In this document: one piece after another, positions 21,201-26,523 of the stretch
Layout: each line of letters starts with the position of its first letter
Numbering within the stretch: the first letter of the stretch is position 1
Assembly: GCA_963281255.1 (NCBI GenBank)
Contig: OY725491.1
Location: forward strand, 5,072,857 to 5,136,856
Reading direction: 5' to 3'
Origin: Aphrocallistes beatrix
Lineage: Eukaryota > Porifera > Hexactinellida > Sceptrulophora > Aphrocallistidae
Length of the DNA stretch: 64,000 nucleotides
Notes under the pieces: model-generated
Told to the model about the DNA's origin: nothing
The model's input: only the letters and a program-made list of their open reading frames with translations
Databases searched by the model: none
Made by a program: the position numbers and the translations under genes

Positions 21201-21740
21201 TTGTATAATGTTAGACTGATATTACGGTACACTACCGAAATTATGCAATAGAACATCATATTAAGCCGTGTGCATATGTTAAAATCTAAATTTGCGATGT
21301 AAGATAAAACCTCATGACTAACTAGTCAAATAATAAAATTGAAATGACAAACTACAATTTTGGAATATTTTTAATACTAGGTACTTGAAATTTAAAAATA
21401 TTATATTTTCATAGATCGAATGGGTACCTCTGAGGCTCAAGATGATGATGGGAAAGTCAAATCGCCGACAGAATCAATATCTTCAAGATACAACTCTCCT
21501 CCTAGACCAAAGAACCTCCCCAAACCAAAGTCAAAAGGTTCTAAGGATGAATCGGAGCAAGAAGCGCATTACGATACACCATTAACTGTCAAACTTGATC
21601 AATCTAATATAACTTCCAATATGTCGGCACCTAAAGATCTTGACGCCGATAAAGATTCGCCCATTCAAGTGCATAGTTCTTTCAATGATTCGAGTGATGA
21701 TACTAGTAAACGTGTAGAAGAGGTAGAAGGAAAAGTATAG
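1..21740 (+). CDS. Gene A: SRCR/Ig adhesion-type GPCR, 3' part (11 exons A1-A11)
   Basis: Proposed join: 1-219, 5129-5440, 8466-8780, 11258-11557, 13934-14131, 15510-16069, 17065-17367, 17494-17634, 17933-18425, 20078-20698, 21415-21740. Every internal exon has AG/GT borders and a length that fits its intron phases. Domain order is four SRCR domains, Thr-rich stalk, Ig, GAIN, GPS, seven helices and a cytoplasmic tail, the layout of a class B2 adhesion receptor. The 5' end lies outside the window. Its exons match gene B one-to-one from the last D-C SRCR pair onward, so A and B are tandem duplicates. The likely role is a cell-surface receptor whose SRCR array binds an unknown extracellular ligand and whose GAIN/GPS exposes a tethered agonist (inference from family). 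Confidence 0.85.
3335..3415. repeat. Foldback (81 bp palindrome)
   Basis: The segment starting GGTTAAATTTTGTGTCATTT is repeated in reverse complement after a six-base centre, ending in AAAATTTAACC. The same block occurs unpaired near 2295 and 14347, so this looks like two copies of one repeat end joined head to head. Confidence 0.75.
3394..3861 (-). pseudogene. Retroelement-like ORF fragment (possibly Penelope-like RT leader)
   Basis: A 155-codon open frame on the minus strand. The segment CIFSVDKGHGLVIVHKSDLE resembles the 'K-x-DKG-x-x-V-V-x-x-x-x-D/Y' stretch found upstream of the reverse transcriptase in Penelope-like and some non-LTR elements. No RT catalytic motif is present in the open part. 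The 5' end of the frame runs into repeat sequence that carries the GGCC-rich 'ACCAATTTTGGCC' motifs. I read it as a decayed remnant; the family assignment is weak. Confidence 0.35.
4207..4374. mobile_element. Pogo-like MITE, CAGTCGACTCCGC family
   Basis: A 168-bp element bounded by inverted copies of CAGTCGACTCCGCTTAATAG and flanked by TA on both sides (ta at 4205-4206 and 4375-4376), as in Tc1/mariner/pogo insertions. There is no coding capacity. A second copy lies at 4542-4714 and an interrupted one at 62778-63328. Confidence 0.85.
4542..4714. mobile_element. Pogo-like MITE, CAGTCGACTCCGC family (second copy)
   Basis: This 173-bp element has the same inverted ends as the copy at 4207-4374 and the TA duplication on both sides. 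The interior matches the first copy read in the opposite direction. It is non-coding. Confidence 0.85.
5129..5440 (+). CDS. Exon A2: D-type (eight-Cys) SRCR domain
   Basis: A phase 1-1 exon of 312 nt with acceptor ATTTTAG and donor GTACAT. The protein begins GDCEIYF and carries YYLCAEGFTTENADVVC, HSCVGNESSLCNC, SDYC and IQC: eight cysteines. The extra pair relative to classical SRCR is the start Cys and the first Cys of the C-x-C motif. It is closest to exon B9 of gene B (QQRYYLCADGFTAENADVVC; PPNIQIYP; SVVEIHC). It is followed directly by another D-type exon (A3), so the D-C alternation seen in gene B is broken here. Confidence 0.87.
5808..5978. mobile_element. Pogo-like MITE, CAGTAGAACTCGG family
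   Basis: A 171-bp element with inverted ends CAGTAGAACTCGGTTAGTAC and TA on both flanks. The interior is non-coding. It is one of four MITE types here that start CAGT and are flanked by TA. Confidence 0.85.
6482..7188. mobile_element. Foldback DNA transposon, 7-bp target duplication
   Basis: The 707-bp element begins TGGGATACCGACATTTGG and ends in the near-perfect inverse (CTGTCGGTATCCCA). TATTGAG is duplicated at 6475-6481 and 7189-7195. Arms of about 130 bp are built of repeated 'GTTACACGACATTTCG'-type units, paired with 'CGAAATGTCGTGTAACG' units on the right. About 450 bp of single-copy sequence separates them and I see no transposase in it. The direct array at 62641-62768 shares the opening GATACCGACA and the GACAATTCG unit. 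Confidence 0.85.
7786..7842 (-). repeat. Inverted copy of GC-rich hairpin tail
   Basis: Read on the minus strand this stretch gives the CCAGGC..GCCT, GCGGACACAAAG..GTCCGC and CTGCGCAG blocks seen at the 3' end of the Helitron-like repeats (for example 57423-57502). It is the only copy seen in this orientation and lacks the rest of the element. Confidence 0.6.
7978..8193 (+). pseudogene. Unassigned ORF fragment in intron A2-A3
   Basis: An open frame of 71 codons, read from a GTG, ends in TAA at 8191-8193. The residues DMFYAENDYFWKDLYSALL and KVYWPRFQEQAD look like compact protein sequence rather than AT-rich noise, and the local base composition is less AT-rich than its flanks. I do not recognise the family. 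It has no start ATG near its 5' end, no partner exon was found, and it is inside the gene A intron on the same strand. It could be a captured exon fragment or a gene remnant. Confidence 0.3.
8466..8780 (+). CDS. Exon A3: D-type (eight-Cys) SRCR domain
   Basis: A phase 1-1 exon of 315 nt. The protein begins EGCQSYV and carries YYICGDGFAHENADVVCREN, FKCTGKELTLCDCYT, EPC and LKCNTPG, eight cysteines. It pairs closely with exon B13 (NEGTTALSYSNVSNTDLTS against NEGTTSLSYSNVPNSDLTS), which identifies the last D-C pair of the array in both genes. Confidence 0.88.
9316..9560. repeat. Dispersed repeat, copy 1
   Basis: This block, marked by TAGAATCCTAATTAGATTGTC and CGCCACTAACTCTGCAAACC, recurs with substitutions at about 32723-32965. 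It lies inside the foldback 8968-10058. No coding signal was seen. Confidence 0.6.
9600..9860 (-). pseudogene. Fragment of a widespread mobile-element-associated protein
   Basis: A minus-strand frame of 86 codons reads ILPMFHALTGCYTVSSFA, then KTAWSTWNIYPEVTGAFEQ, EIIVRFVDLMYCRTSEL and WVNDARM. From memory this matches the 'LPxFHAxTGCDTVSxF ... KTAWxxWxxYPEVTxAF ... RFVxLxYxRTS' pattern of an uncharacterised protein family found in many copies in invertebrate genomes and usually linked to mobile elements. Here the usual Asp of GCDT is Tyr and no longer frame is present, so it is a truncated, decayed copy. Confidence 0.5.
11258..11557 (+). CDS. Exon A4: C-type (six-Cys) SRCR domain
   Basis: The acceptor is CATATAG. 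The protein reads DYGHIRLSNRDAGVLEVYL, GYVCDNGW, SEVVCKQLG, VECTGNES, YECTHTLRHNC and VTCSSG: six cysteines in classical group-A spacing. It matches exon B14 closely. I end it at a phase-1 donor (GTCAGA, 11558), which is weak. Without splicing, the frame runs on through GQTIATPPTTTS, the beginning of the Thr-rich stalk seen in B14, and stops at TAG 11593-11595. So either this donor is used or the gene terminates here. Confidence 0.75.
11746..11960 (+). repeat. Helitron-like repeat, head fragment
   Basis: It starts TCTTATTTATTAAAAC after an A, and continues with GTCCGAATTGATTGGAGAAC and ATCTAAGCGAAATTTTCACA. These blocks are shared with 23155-23386 and with the long copy ending at 56175. The rest of the element is missing. 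Confidence 0.65.
12484..13628. mobile_element. Foldback element with 9-bp target duplication and subterminal repeats
   Basis: The 1145-bp element begins GGGCATGCCTAATTTACGGG and ends with its inverse. CTCCAGAGA is duplicated at 12475-12483 and 13629-13637. The left arm is a tandem array of 31- and 45-bp units each starting ATGCCTAATTTACGGGAC; the right arm (13355-13620) is an array of the inverse unit. The 9-bp duplication suggests a Mutator-like mechanism, though no transposase is present. A separate MITE sits inside at 13063-13148. Related unit fragments appear at 25874 and 50870-51390. Confidence 0.88.
13063..13148. mobile_element. Pogo-like MITE, CAGTGAAGATTGG family (nested)
   Basis: An 86-bp element with inverted ends CAGTGAAGATTGGATATAAC and TA on both sides. 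It lies between the two arms of the 12484-13628 foldback, so it inserted later or was carried with it. Confidence 0.85.
13836..13872 (+). pseudogene. Relict of an SRCR C-terminus
   Basis: GACTATAGTAGTGATGAACA followed by TGTCAGTATAACTTGTGA reads DYSSDEHVSITC, matching the 'SGEHVSITC' end of exon B14, and then stops soon after. It precedes the stalk exon A5 exactly as in B14, so this is the tail of a second, broken copy of a B14-like exon. Confidence 0.6.
13934..14131 (+). CDS. Exon A5: Thr-rich stalk
   Basis: A phase 1-1 frame of 198 nt between AATAG and GTAAGA. It encodes repeated ITTPGRT/ITTPDRT units and then TTTETTHTTSASFYFSVI and KTTVFPG. The end KTTVFPG is identical to that of exon B14, so the donor is conserved. 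The acceptor is inferred from frame only. The stalk is expected to be extended and O-glycosylated, separating the SRCR array from the Ig domain. Confidence 0.65.
14214..14331 (+). repeat. Helitron-like repeat, head fragment
   Basis: It starts TCCTTACTATTAAAACTCGA after an A and continues AACGAATTGATTGCAGAAAC and GATTTTTGGCATGTGGGAGT. This is the same head as the copies at 39729 and 56932. It breaks off inside 'TTTTGGCTATGGCT'. Confidence 0.7.
15125..15343. mobile_element. MITE with 6-bp duplication, CATACATGCCAAC family
   Basis: A 219-bp element from CATACATGCCAACCTGAGCC to the inverse of CATACTTGCCAACTG, with TACTTG duplicated at 15119-15124 and 15344-15349. The interior is rich in AAAGCGGGAC units. 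A second copy with its own 6-bp duplication is at 35603-35819, and a remnant in reverse lies near 2412-2570. Confidence 0.85.
15510..16069 (+). CDS. Exon A6: Ig domain and start of GAIN domain
   Basis: A 560-nt exon, phase 1 at the start and phase 0 at the end. GNQPIITSPNRNIQ opens an I-set-like Ig domain, with ECIATGFPQPTVRW holding the B-strand Cys and F-strand Trp, and FVCIAENSQGKD holding the partner Cys. The C-terminal half (ILDEFIYLTDEEATNIAQII ...) is helical with NTS and NIS sequons and is probably the first part of the GAIN domain. It is intact here, whereas the matching gene B exon is frame-broken. Confidence 0.85.
16070..17064 (+). other. Intron A6-A7 with a MITE copy
   Basis: Most of the intron (16441 to about 17022) is a truncated member of the MITE family whose ends resemble the mariner at 52456. 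A TTTATTTATT run (17030-17058) precedes the acceptor. The ORF 16549-16737 lies wholly in the MITE and is not a gene. Confidence 0.65.
16441..17022. mobile_element. MITE with mariner-like end (truncated copy)
   Basis: It starts CAGGGTGACAATTAAGTTCT after TA and shares TTACAAGCTTCATTAGGTAT and the CGATTTTCGCTGC block with 27330-28018 and 54410-55181. The right inverted end is missing. Confidence 0.75.
17065..17367 (+). CDS. Exon A7: GAIN domain
   Basis: A phase 0-0 exon of 303 nt with acceptor ATTTTAG and donor GTAAGT. It encodes DKVVMEQNSIAPASPIL followed by LKTIDNLGSKVTLNLEKG, VHAQNINLLKIDPNTQNIV and IPVDNLETLSSNGYLR. Alternating strands of this kind are typical of the GAIN domain between the helical subdomain and the GPS. 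It aligns residue for residue with exon B16. Confidence 0.82.
17494..17634 (+). CDS. Exon A8: GAIN domain
   Basis: A phase 0-0 exon of 141 nt with acceptor TACATAG and donor GTAAGT. It reads IATTIIDTMEIRNKNM and SSKLFSNIISLVMPSR. The same small exon is present in gene B (B17, 132 nt). It supplies strands of the GAIN domain upstream of the GPS. Confidence 0.8.
17933..18425 (+). CDS. Exon A9: GPS and TM1-TM3
   Basis: A 493-nt exon, phase 0 to phase 1, with acceptor TTTTTCAG and donor GTAAGT. The GPS reads ICSFLDDAYWSDEGL ... CYTNHLTSFAVF. The His-Leu/Thr cleavage site and the following tethered-agonist sequence TSFAVF are intact. In canonical GPS motifs the positions here occupied by Leu (after YWSDEG) and Thr (second of CYT) are cysteines that pair, so one disulfide is absent. 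Three helices follow: IASIVSYAVVSISFIFLL, the NYCLSLTLAFGLFIFGI segment, and the HYLWLSVFVWTLCNG segment. Cys in FDGILC is the TM3 partner for the loop-2 disulfide. Confidence 0.92.
18426..20077 (+). other. Intron between TM3 and TM4 exons of gene A
   Basis: AT-rich. Around 18925-19000 there is a fragment of the CAGTCGAACCTG MITE (GTTTATAGCGGTCACCCAAG ... GTAGACAGGTG). I found no exon or other element in the rest. The corresponding gene B intron is longer and filled with different repeats. Confidence 0.5.
20078..20698 (+). CDS. Exon A10: TM4-TM7 and start of cytoplasmic tail
   Basis: A phase 1-1 exon of 621 nt with acceptor TCTTTAG and donor GTGAGT. It encodes TM4 (YLIVFGWTLPIIIPIITVLV), the loop-2 Cys in DQHCFLTHENGVIW, TM5 (FIAPIMAIIFLNMIILII), TM6 (STLILTPLLGIPWIILLL) and TM7 (WGFIIINGLMGIFFFFAI). 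The signature stretches GW-x-x-P, LTPLLGxxW and N-x-L-x-G-x-x-F are those of adhesion/class B receptors. The tail begins with MRNPEVLKLLKRKKGRYF. Confidence 0.92.
20699..21414 (+). other. Intron A10-A11
   Basis: A 716-bp AT-rich intron; I see no repeat family or coding signal in it. Confidence 0.6.
21415..21740 (+). CDS. Exon A11: cytoplasmic tail and stop of gene A
   Basis: A phase-1 start after TTTCATAG with the stop at 21738-21740. It encodes a hydrophilic, Ser/Asp/Lys-rich tail of about 108 residues. The core KNLPKPKSKGSKDESEQEAH followed by YDTPLTV is recognisable in gene B (KNLRKSKSKGFKSG ... SDMPLTV), although the rest has diverged, so this motif may be the part under constraint. No canonical AATAAA was seen within about 250 bp downstream. 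Confidence 0.8.
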
Positions 21741-22272
21741 CATAGTTTAAAGTAGTGACACTAACTTTGTCATCGTCTAAAACTATTCATTAATAATTGG
21801 ACAAAATATTGTAGTTCGCATAATTAATCTACTTTTATTAAGTGAATACTTTACCAGTAAATGGTTTGTATGCAACTACGTATTTGTATTCTCTAACCCT
21901 GTATATTTAAAGTAAGAGTGTATAATCTTTAGATATTTATATTTACCAATCGTTTTGGGAATTCTTGGACAGTCTAGGGATTTCGTGCTCCGTCAAGGAA
22001 TCAAGAGATATACGTATACTATTTCTCCAGGAATTTTTTATTTGGAGAAAATATATTTTGTACAACTTCGTTATACATACATAATTTATTGATTACATCG
22101 CAATCATTTAATTCTACAGTTTTGCGACTTAATTTGACATTTTATCAATGTATCCAGAGAATCCTTGGACAAGTATTTTATTTATATAACGTTTCGATTA
22201 TCTCACCTTAGATTATTCGTATTACGAGCTAAATTCCTTGGTATGAGTTTCCATTTGCAACTTTTCAGGTTA

Positions 22273-22700
22273 CAGTCGAACCTGCAATAACTGCCACTCT
22301 ATATAACGGTCACCTGTCTATAGCAGTCACCAATGAACAGTCCCGTCCGAAATTCCATAATATTTAACCTATGTATAGCGATCACCTGCTCAACGCGGCC
22401 AGCGGCCACCTGTTTGTAGTCCCTTATTGACCCAAAAACTGTGTATAACGGCCATCACCTATCTATAACGGCCACTACCTGTCTATAACGGCCATCACCT
22501 TTTTCACCTTTTTATGTGTTTAATACAGGATCTGTTACGAGCGATAAACATGTTTCATGTAATTACTTCAAGTAATAGATTTCTAAAAACTTATGTTCAT
22601 TGCACTACGTTGATACCTTTTGGGGATTGAGACAATCACCTGTATATAACGGCCAATTTTGTCCAGTCCCTTGGGTGGCCGTTATATACAGGTTCCACTG
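22273..22700. mobile_element. Pogo-like MITE, CAGTCGAACCTG family
   Basis: A 428-bp element with ends CAGTCGAACCTGCAATAACT and the inverse of CAGTGGAACCTGTATATAAC, flanked by TA. The interior repeats the TATAACGGCCA motif. Partial copies lie at about 18925-19000 and 29462-29720. Confidence 0.85.
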
Positions 22701-23154
22701 TATTTCCATCTATAGGTTTCAATACCTACAAATTCTTCTAATTTATCATTTACAATGGAAAATGATATTTGTTCTATGCTATGTTTTAAATTATGTTATT
22801 AATATGCTGTACTTTTGTCTTCTGTCAGGATTGATAGTTTTGTTTTGGTTATCATCAATTTCATGTTGTATATTATCATTACTGTGACGAGTCTGTGAAT
22901 GACCAGTGTTTAATCAATAGATTATAAGAATAACAAATTAAGATAGAGAATGGTAGACTAAACGAGTTAACCTAAGCGGAATATAAATAGAGTATCCTAC
23001 AGCCTATATCCTAGCTATCTAAGGTATCCTAGCAACTATCTAAATACATACTAGGTGACTGTCTCTAACATTACTTAAAAAGTCGTATAGATTGTAATTT
23101 TTCTGTCCATGCTTATTAACCTAAAGTTAACATACAAACCTGATTGATTTTACA

Positions 23155-23386
23155 TCTTATATATTAAAGCGCTAGGATTTTTTACTTTTGTTTTTGTTTT
23201 TGTCCGAATTGATTGAAGAATTGGCATGTAGGTGTCAAATGATATAGCAACGATTAAGTTCTAAGATCTAAGCGAAATTTTCACACCTCTGCAAAAAAAA
23301 TGGAAAACTTTTTCGCACCTTTTCTATACAATACTATGTACGGCTTCACTCTCACAATAGAAATCAATATACGACACTATTGTAGA
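23155..23386 (+). repeat. Helitron-like repeat, head fragment at the NLR junction
   Basis: It starts TCTTATATATTAAAGC after an A and matches the long copy ending at 56175 up to 'ACGACACTA'. There it breaks off and the NLR-like reading frame starts. The ATG at 23300 belongs to this repeat and not to the NLR. Confidence 0.75.
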
Positions 23387-25094
23387 CTAAAAGTCAATCA
23401 AGGAATCTACGAAAGGAAGCTTACGTCCGATAAGTCCATCCCTCTGAAGCTCGACAATAAGTCTTACGATTGCGAGCTACTCGGCCTAATGCACGCACAT
23501 ATAAAAGTTGACAATTTCGGTGTCCGAGTGAAGGTTTGGACGTTCCAACACCTCACCATTCAAGAGTATATGGCGGCCTTCCATCTGCAACAACCTCTGG
23601 CGGAATCAATGTTACATCATCCGCTATTTCACCACTTCCAGCAAGCTCCTCTCCATGTACAGGATGGTGATTCGTTTCGCAAGTGGGATTCTAATGGAGG
23701 ACGCAGGTTTCATCACACCCGTTCTCTGTCGACATGCTCTCCCAGTTCCATTGCAGCTCCTTGATGCACCTATGGACTATCAGCTGTATTATGACGCTAC
23801 ACTTGTTAAAGTTTCAAACTGGAAGGAATTCACTGAATCATTCCTTTTCCTATGTACAGTTGTTATTGAAACAAACTCAGATTCCATCCCTGAGCACTTC
23901 GCTTATTTCGAAAAGAGATTTCCCTACCCTCTCTGTCTGGCTGGCCGTTTCTCCCAATGAATGGCATTGCTTGCTGAGATCGCTGGAAATGTTTGGAGTT
24001 TCCAAATAATATTAATTCAATCAGATTCGGTCACCGCCACCCAGTTCAACTCCTTCTTACACCAGCTTGCTACTTGTAATGTCTTTTACTTAGGTCTTGT
24101 CTTTATTAAGAAAGATTACGATGCCATTCATTCGTTCACCAGCATTCTCACTACTGCCACTCTGCCACCTAACACCAGTGTTAGCATTAGTTTCCAAGAT
24201 TGTGACCTATCATCTTGTCAAGCTTCTCAACGACTATTCTACTCCGCCAATCAATTAACTGGAAGTTTACAGTTTTCAAAATCCGAAATGAATCAACAGA
24301 TGTTAGAAGAATTAATCAACCAATTCTCTTCATTTCATAATTTGTATTATAGTACTAAGTCAAGTAACTCTGATAGGTCCATCCTTCCCCAGTTAATAAC
24401 TAACCATCAGCTTAATGGACTCTACATTGTAGATATCGGAGGACACACACTGGCACCTAACATACTATCAGACCACTACTCCCTAACAGAGTTAGCTTGG
24501 TGGACAAAAGAAGATTGCTACAGAGTCATTCCTTTTTTTAACAACATTAATCCCATCACACAACTGAATCTAGCATCTATTACTCCTCCATCTCCCAATG
24601 AATTTCTTCTACAGTCGCTAACTGACCTCATCATTTCAAACGCTAATTCTCTGAGAGATATTACTTTGCCTTTTTTACTTAAAGTAAGATCTCACAGTTT
24701 TATTAATTTCTTCACGGTTGTCTCGTTATGCTCTAACCTGATGGTGTTACGGCTGTTGGATACTGAATTCATATCTATGGATATGAGTTTCTGGTACATT
24801 GCCTTATCAGCTCTGAAATCACTGGTTTGCTTGTCACTTGCCTATACCCCATTAAAGGACTCAGGTATGCGTGTAGTGTGCAGCAGTTTGGCTTACCATC
24901 CAGCTATTAGGATGTTGTATGTACAAAACTGTAAACTCACCTCTTCCTCATGTGTCGCACTAAAATGTCTCATACAGACACTTCCACGTGTAAAATTGCT
25001 GAAACTTTACAAGGATGAGCTATCCAGACCAGATTCAGAACAGTTCCAAAGCCTCTTGCAGTTGGCAGAAGAATGCTCTGTTAAGATTGAATAA
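23387..25094 (+). pseudogene. NLR-like fragment: NACHT C-terminus plus LRR-like region
   Basis: The frame after the repeat junction encodes DNKSYDCELLGLMHAHIKVD and then VKVWTFQHLTIQEYMAAFHL. This is the 'F-x-H-x-T-x-Q-E-Y/F-x-A-A-x-x-L' box that closes NACHT modules in animal NLRs. Reading then needs a shift near 23640 into the frame with MDYQLYYDATLVKVSNWKEF, and another near 23955. The last frame (23961-25094) is open for 377 codons with degenerate leucine-rich repeats (LVCLSLAYTPLKDSGMRVVC, MLYVQNCKLTSSSCVALKCL, LPRVKLLKLY) and stops at 25092-25094. The N-terminal NACHT part is missing. It lacks introns, so it may be a broken or retro-copied gene. NLR genes are numerous in sponges (general knowledge). 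Confidence 0.7.
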
Positions 25095-26434
25095 GAAGAT
25101 TACCTCAGATTAAGTGAGTGGTAATTATTTTATTTGATATTTATTTACTTTTGTTTCAAAGTCTAATAATATGGCTAATCATTTCATCAGATTATCAACA
25201 GTTTAATGCGACTGTTTAGAATTGATTTAAATACTTGTCACTGCGAATTTTAACCTGAAAGTTTAGTCTTTCAAATGATTTAGTGAATTTTTTCTGAATT
25301 TTTTTCGTCGTTCATTCCAAGTATTGTGTCTACAGTTTGTTTAAACGATGTTTACATTTGATATTTCCATTCTAACACCTTTCTACTAGTTAGATAGATA
25401 TACAATACTGCTAGCGATCTAGGTTCAGGTTTGAAGAGTAACTCGGTTGCTGCGATCAATCTAGGAGTTTTGATTCTGTTAGCAACATTCTTATTAAAAT
25501 ATTTGAACCCATTCTCACTGTGTCTCTTATCTAGGTACATTCTCACACGAGTCTACTTCTATTCACACATCTCTCTTCCTTCATACCTCTCTACGACTCT
25601 CCTAATATTATATTAATCCAATTCCAGAATTAAAACATTCTAGAACACTGTGCTGTGTGCATAACTATAAATAGAATTAAACTTGTGCTATATTTAACTT
25701 AGAAGAGAATGGTGGGGATTAATTTAATCTAAAGCAGTGACATAGGGAGCGACAGGTGTCAAGTGGATTAGCATTAGAAGTTTTAAAATTAAGAAATTTT
25801 TCGAATTTCAATTCCTATGCATTAGTCCGTCTTTAAGGGAGGATTGCATTCCCAATCCCAAATTTTAAAAGGGCATGCCTAATTTACGGGACTTCAAAAT
25901 CATTACTTTGAAATTACAGATTTCAGTAGATAAGATCGATAGGATATTATAAATTGTATAATTATTTAAGTAATGTAAAGATGGATATAAACCATAACTG
26001 ATAAGTACAAGTTTCGGATTACATGAACCAGACAAGTTCATAGTGAATGAAATAATAGCTATTTAAAAACAACGCTATTATTTTTCCAGTACATCATTTG
26101 AAATGTGAGAACTTGTTTACGATATTGTGTCTAAGCTATATAATAATGACTGTTTTCTATTCAATTAATTGCGTCGATTTTTAATACCGAAAAGAACACT
26201 GACTTCTGCAGAATTTCACTGATATTTAATTGAAACTCCATTGCGAGCAACACTTCATGTGTTTTTATTGTCGGGGAGAATGTGTTTTGAGTTTACCCTG
26301 CTTGTTTTTGAAATATAATACAAATCATTGCTCTTTTGGATCACAGCATATTATTAAATTGATCCAGTTTATGCATACACTTGCAAGTATATATAATTAG
26401 TTTAGTGGTAGACTTTCAGATTTTCTAATTTCAG
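25095..26434. other. Intergenic region upstream of gene B
   Basis: AT-rich with no gene. A single unit of the ATGCCTAATTTACGGGAC repeat is at about 25874. TATATATAA at about 26388-26396 lies roughly 50 bp before the gene B start codon and may be a TATA box. However, TTCTAATTTCAG just before the exon (26423-26434) also looks like an acceptor of a 5'-UTR intron, so the transcription start is undecided. Confidence 0.4.
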
Positions 26435-26444
26435 GGAAGCCATC

Positions 26445-26523
26445 ATGGAGCAAAAATACTCCCGTTTTGTATGTTATGTTGTTCTATATTATTGGCTACA
26501 CTTTGCTTTCGTAAATGGACAAA
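26445..26523 (+). CDS. Exon B0: start codon and signal peptide
   Basis: ATG at 26445 encodes MEQKYSRF followed by a hydrophobic run (VCYVVLYYWLHFAFVNG) and ends QA-type at a phase-1 donor (GTAAGA, 26524). The last base A joins AT of exon B1 to give Asn, so the mature protein begins near GQNQCRSYL. The length of 26 residues and the Val-Asn-Gly end fit a cleavable signal peptide. Confidence 0.8.

Larger units (their letters stand above)
21741..23386. other. Intergenic region A to NLR fragment
   Basis: It holds the 3' flank of gene A, a MITE (22273-22700) and a Helitron-like head (23155-23386) that abuts the NLR fragment. The ORF 22600-22887 starts in the MITE and is AT-rich; I do not regard it as a gene. 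Confidence 0.5.

Noticed and set aside
23300..23386. ATG at 23300 as the start of the NLR-like gene
   Set aside because: This stretch matches the Helitron-like repeat (same sequence near 55340), so the ATG belongs to the repeat and not to an NLR exon.
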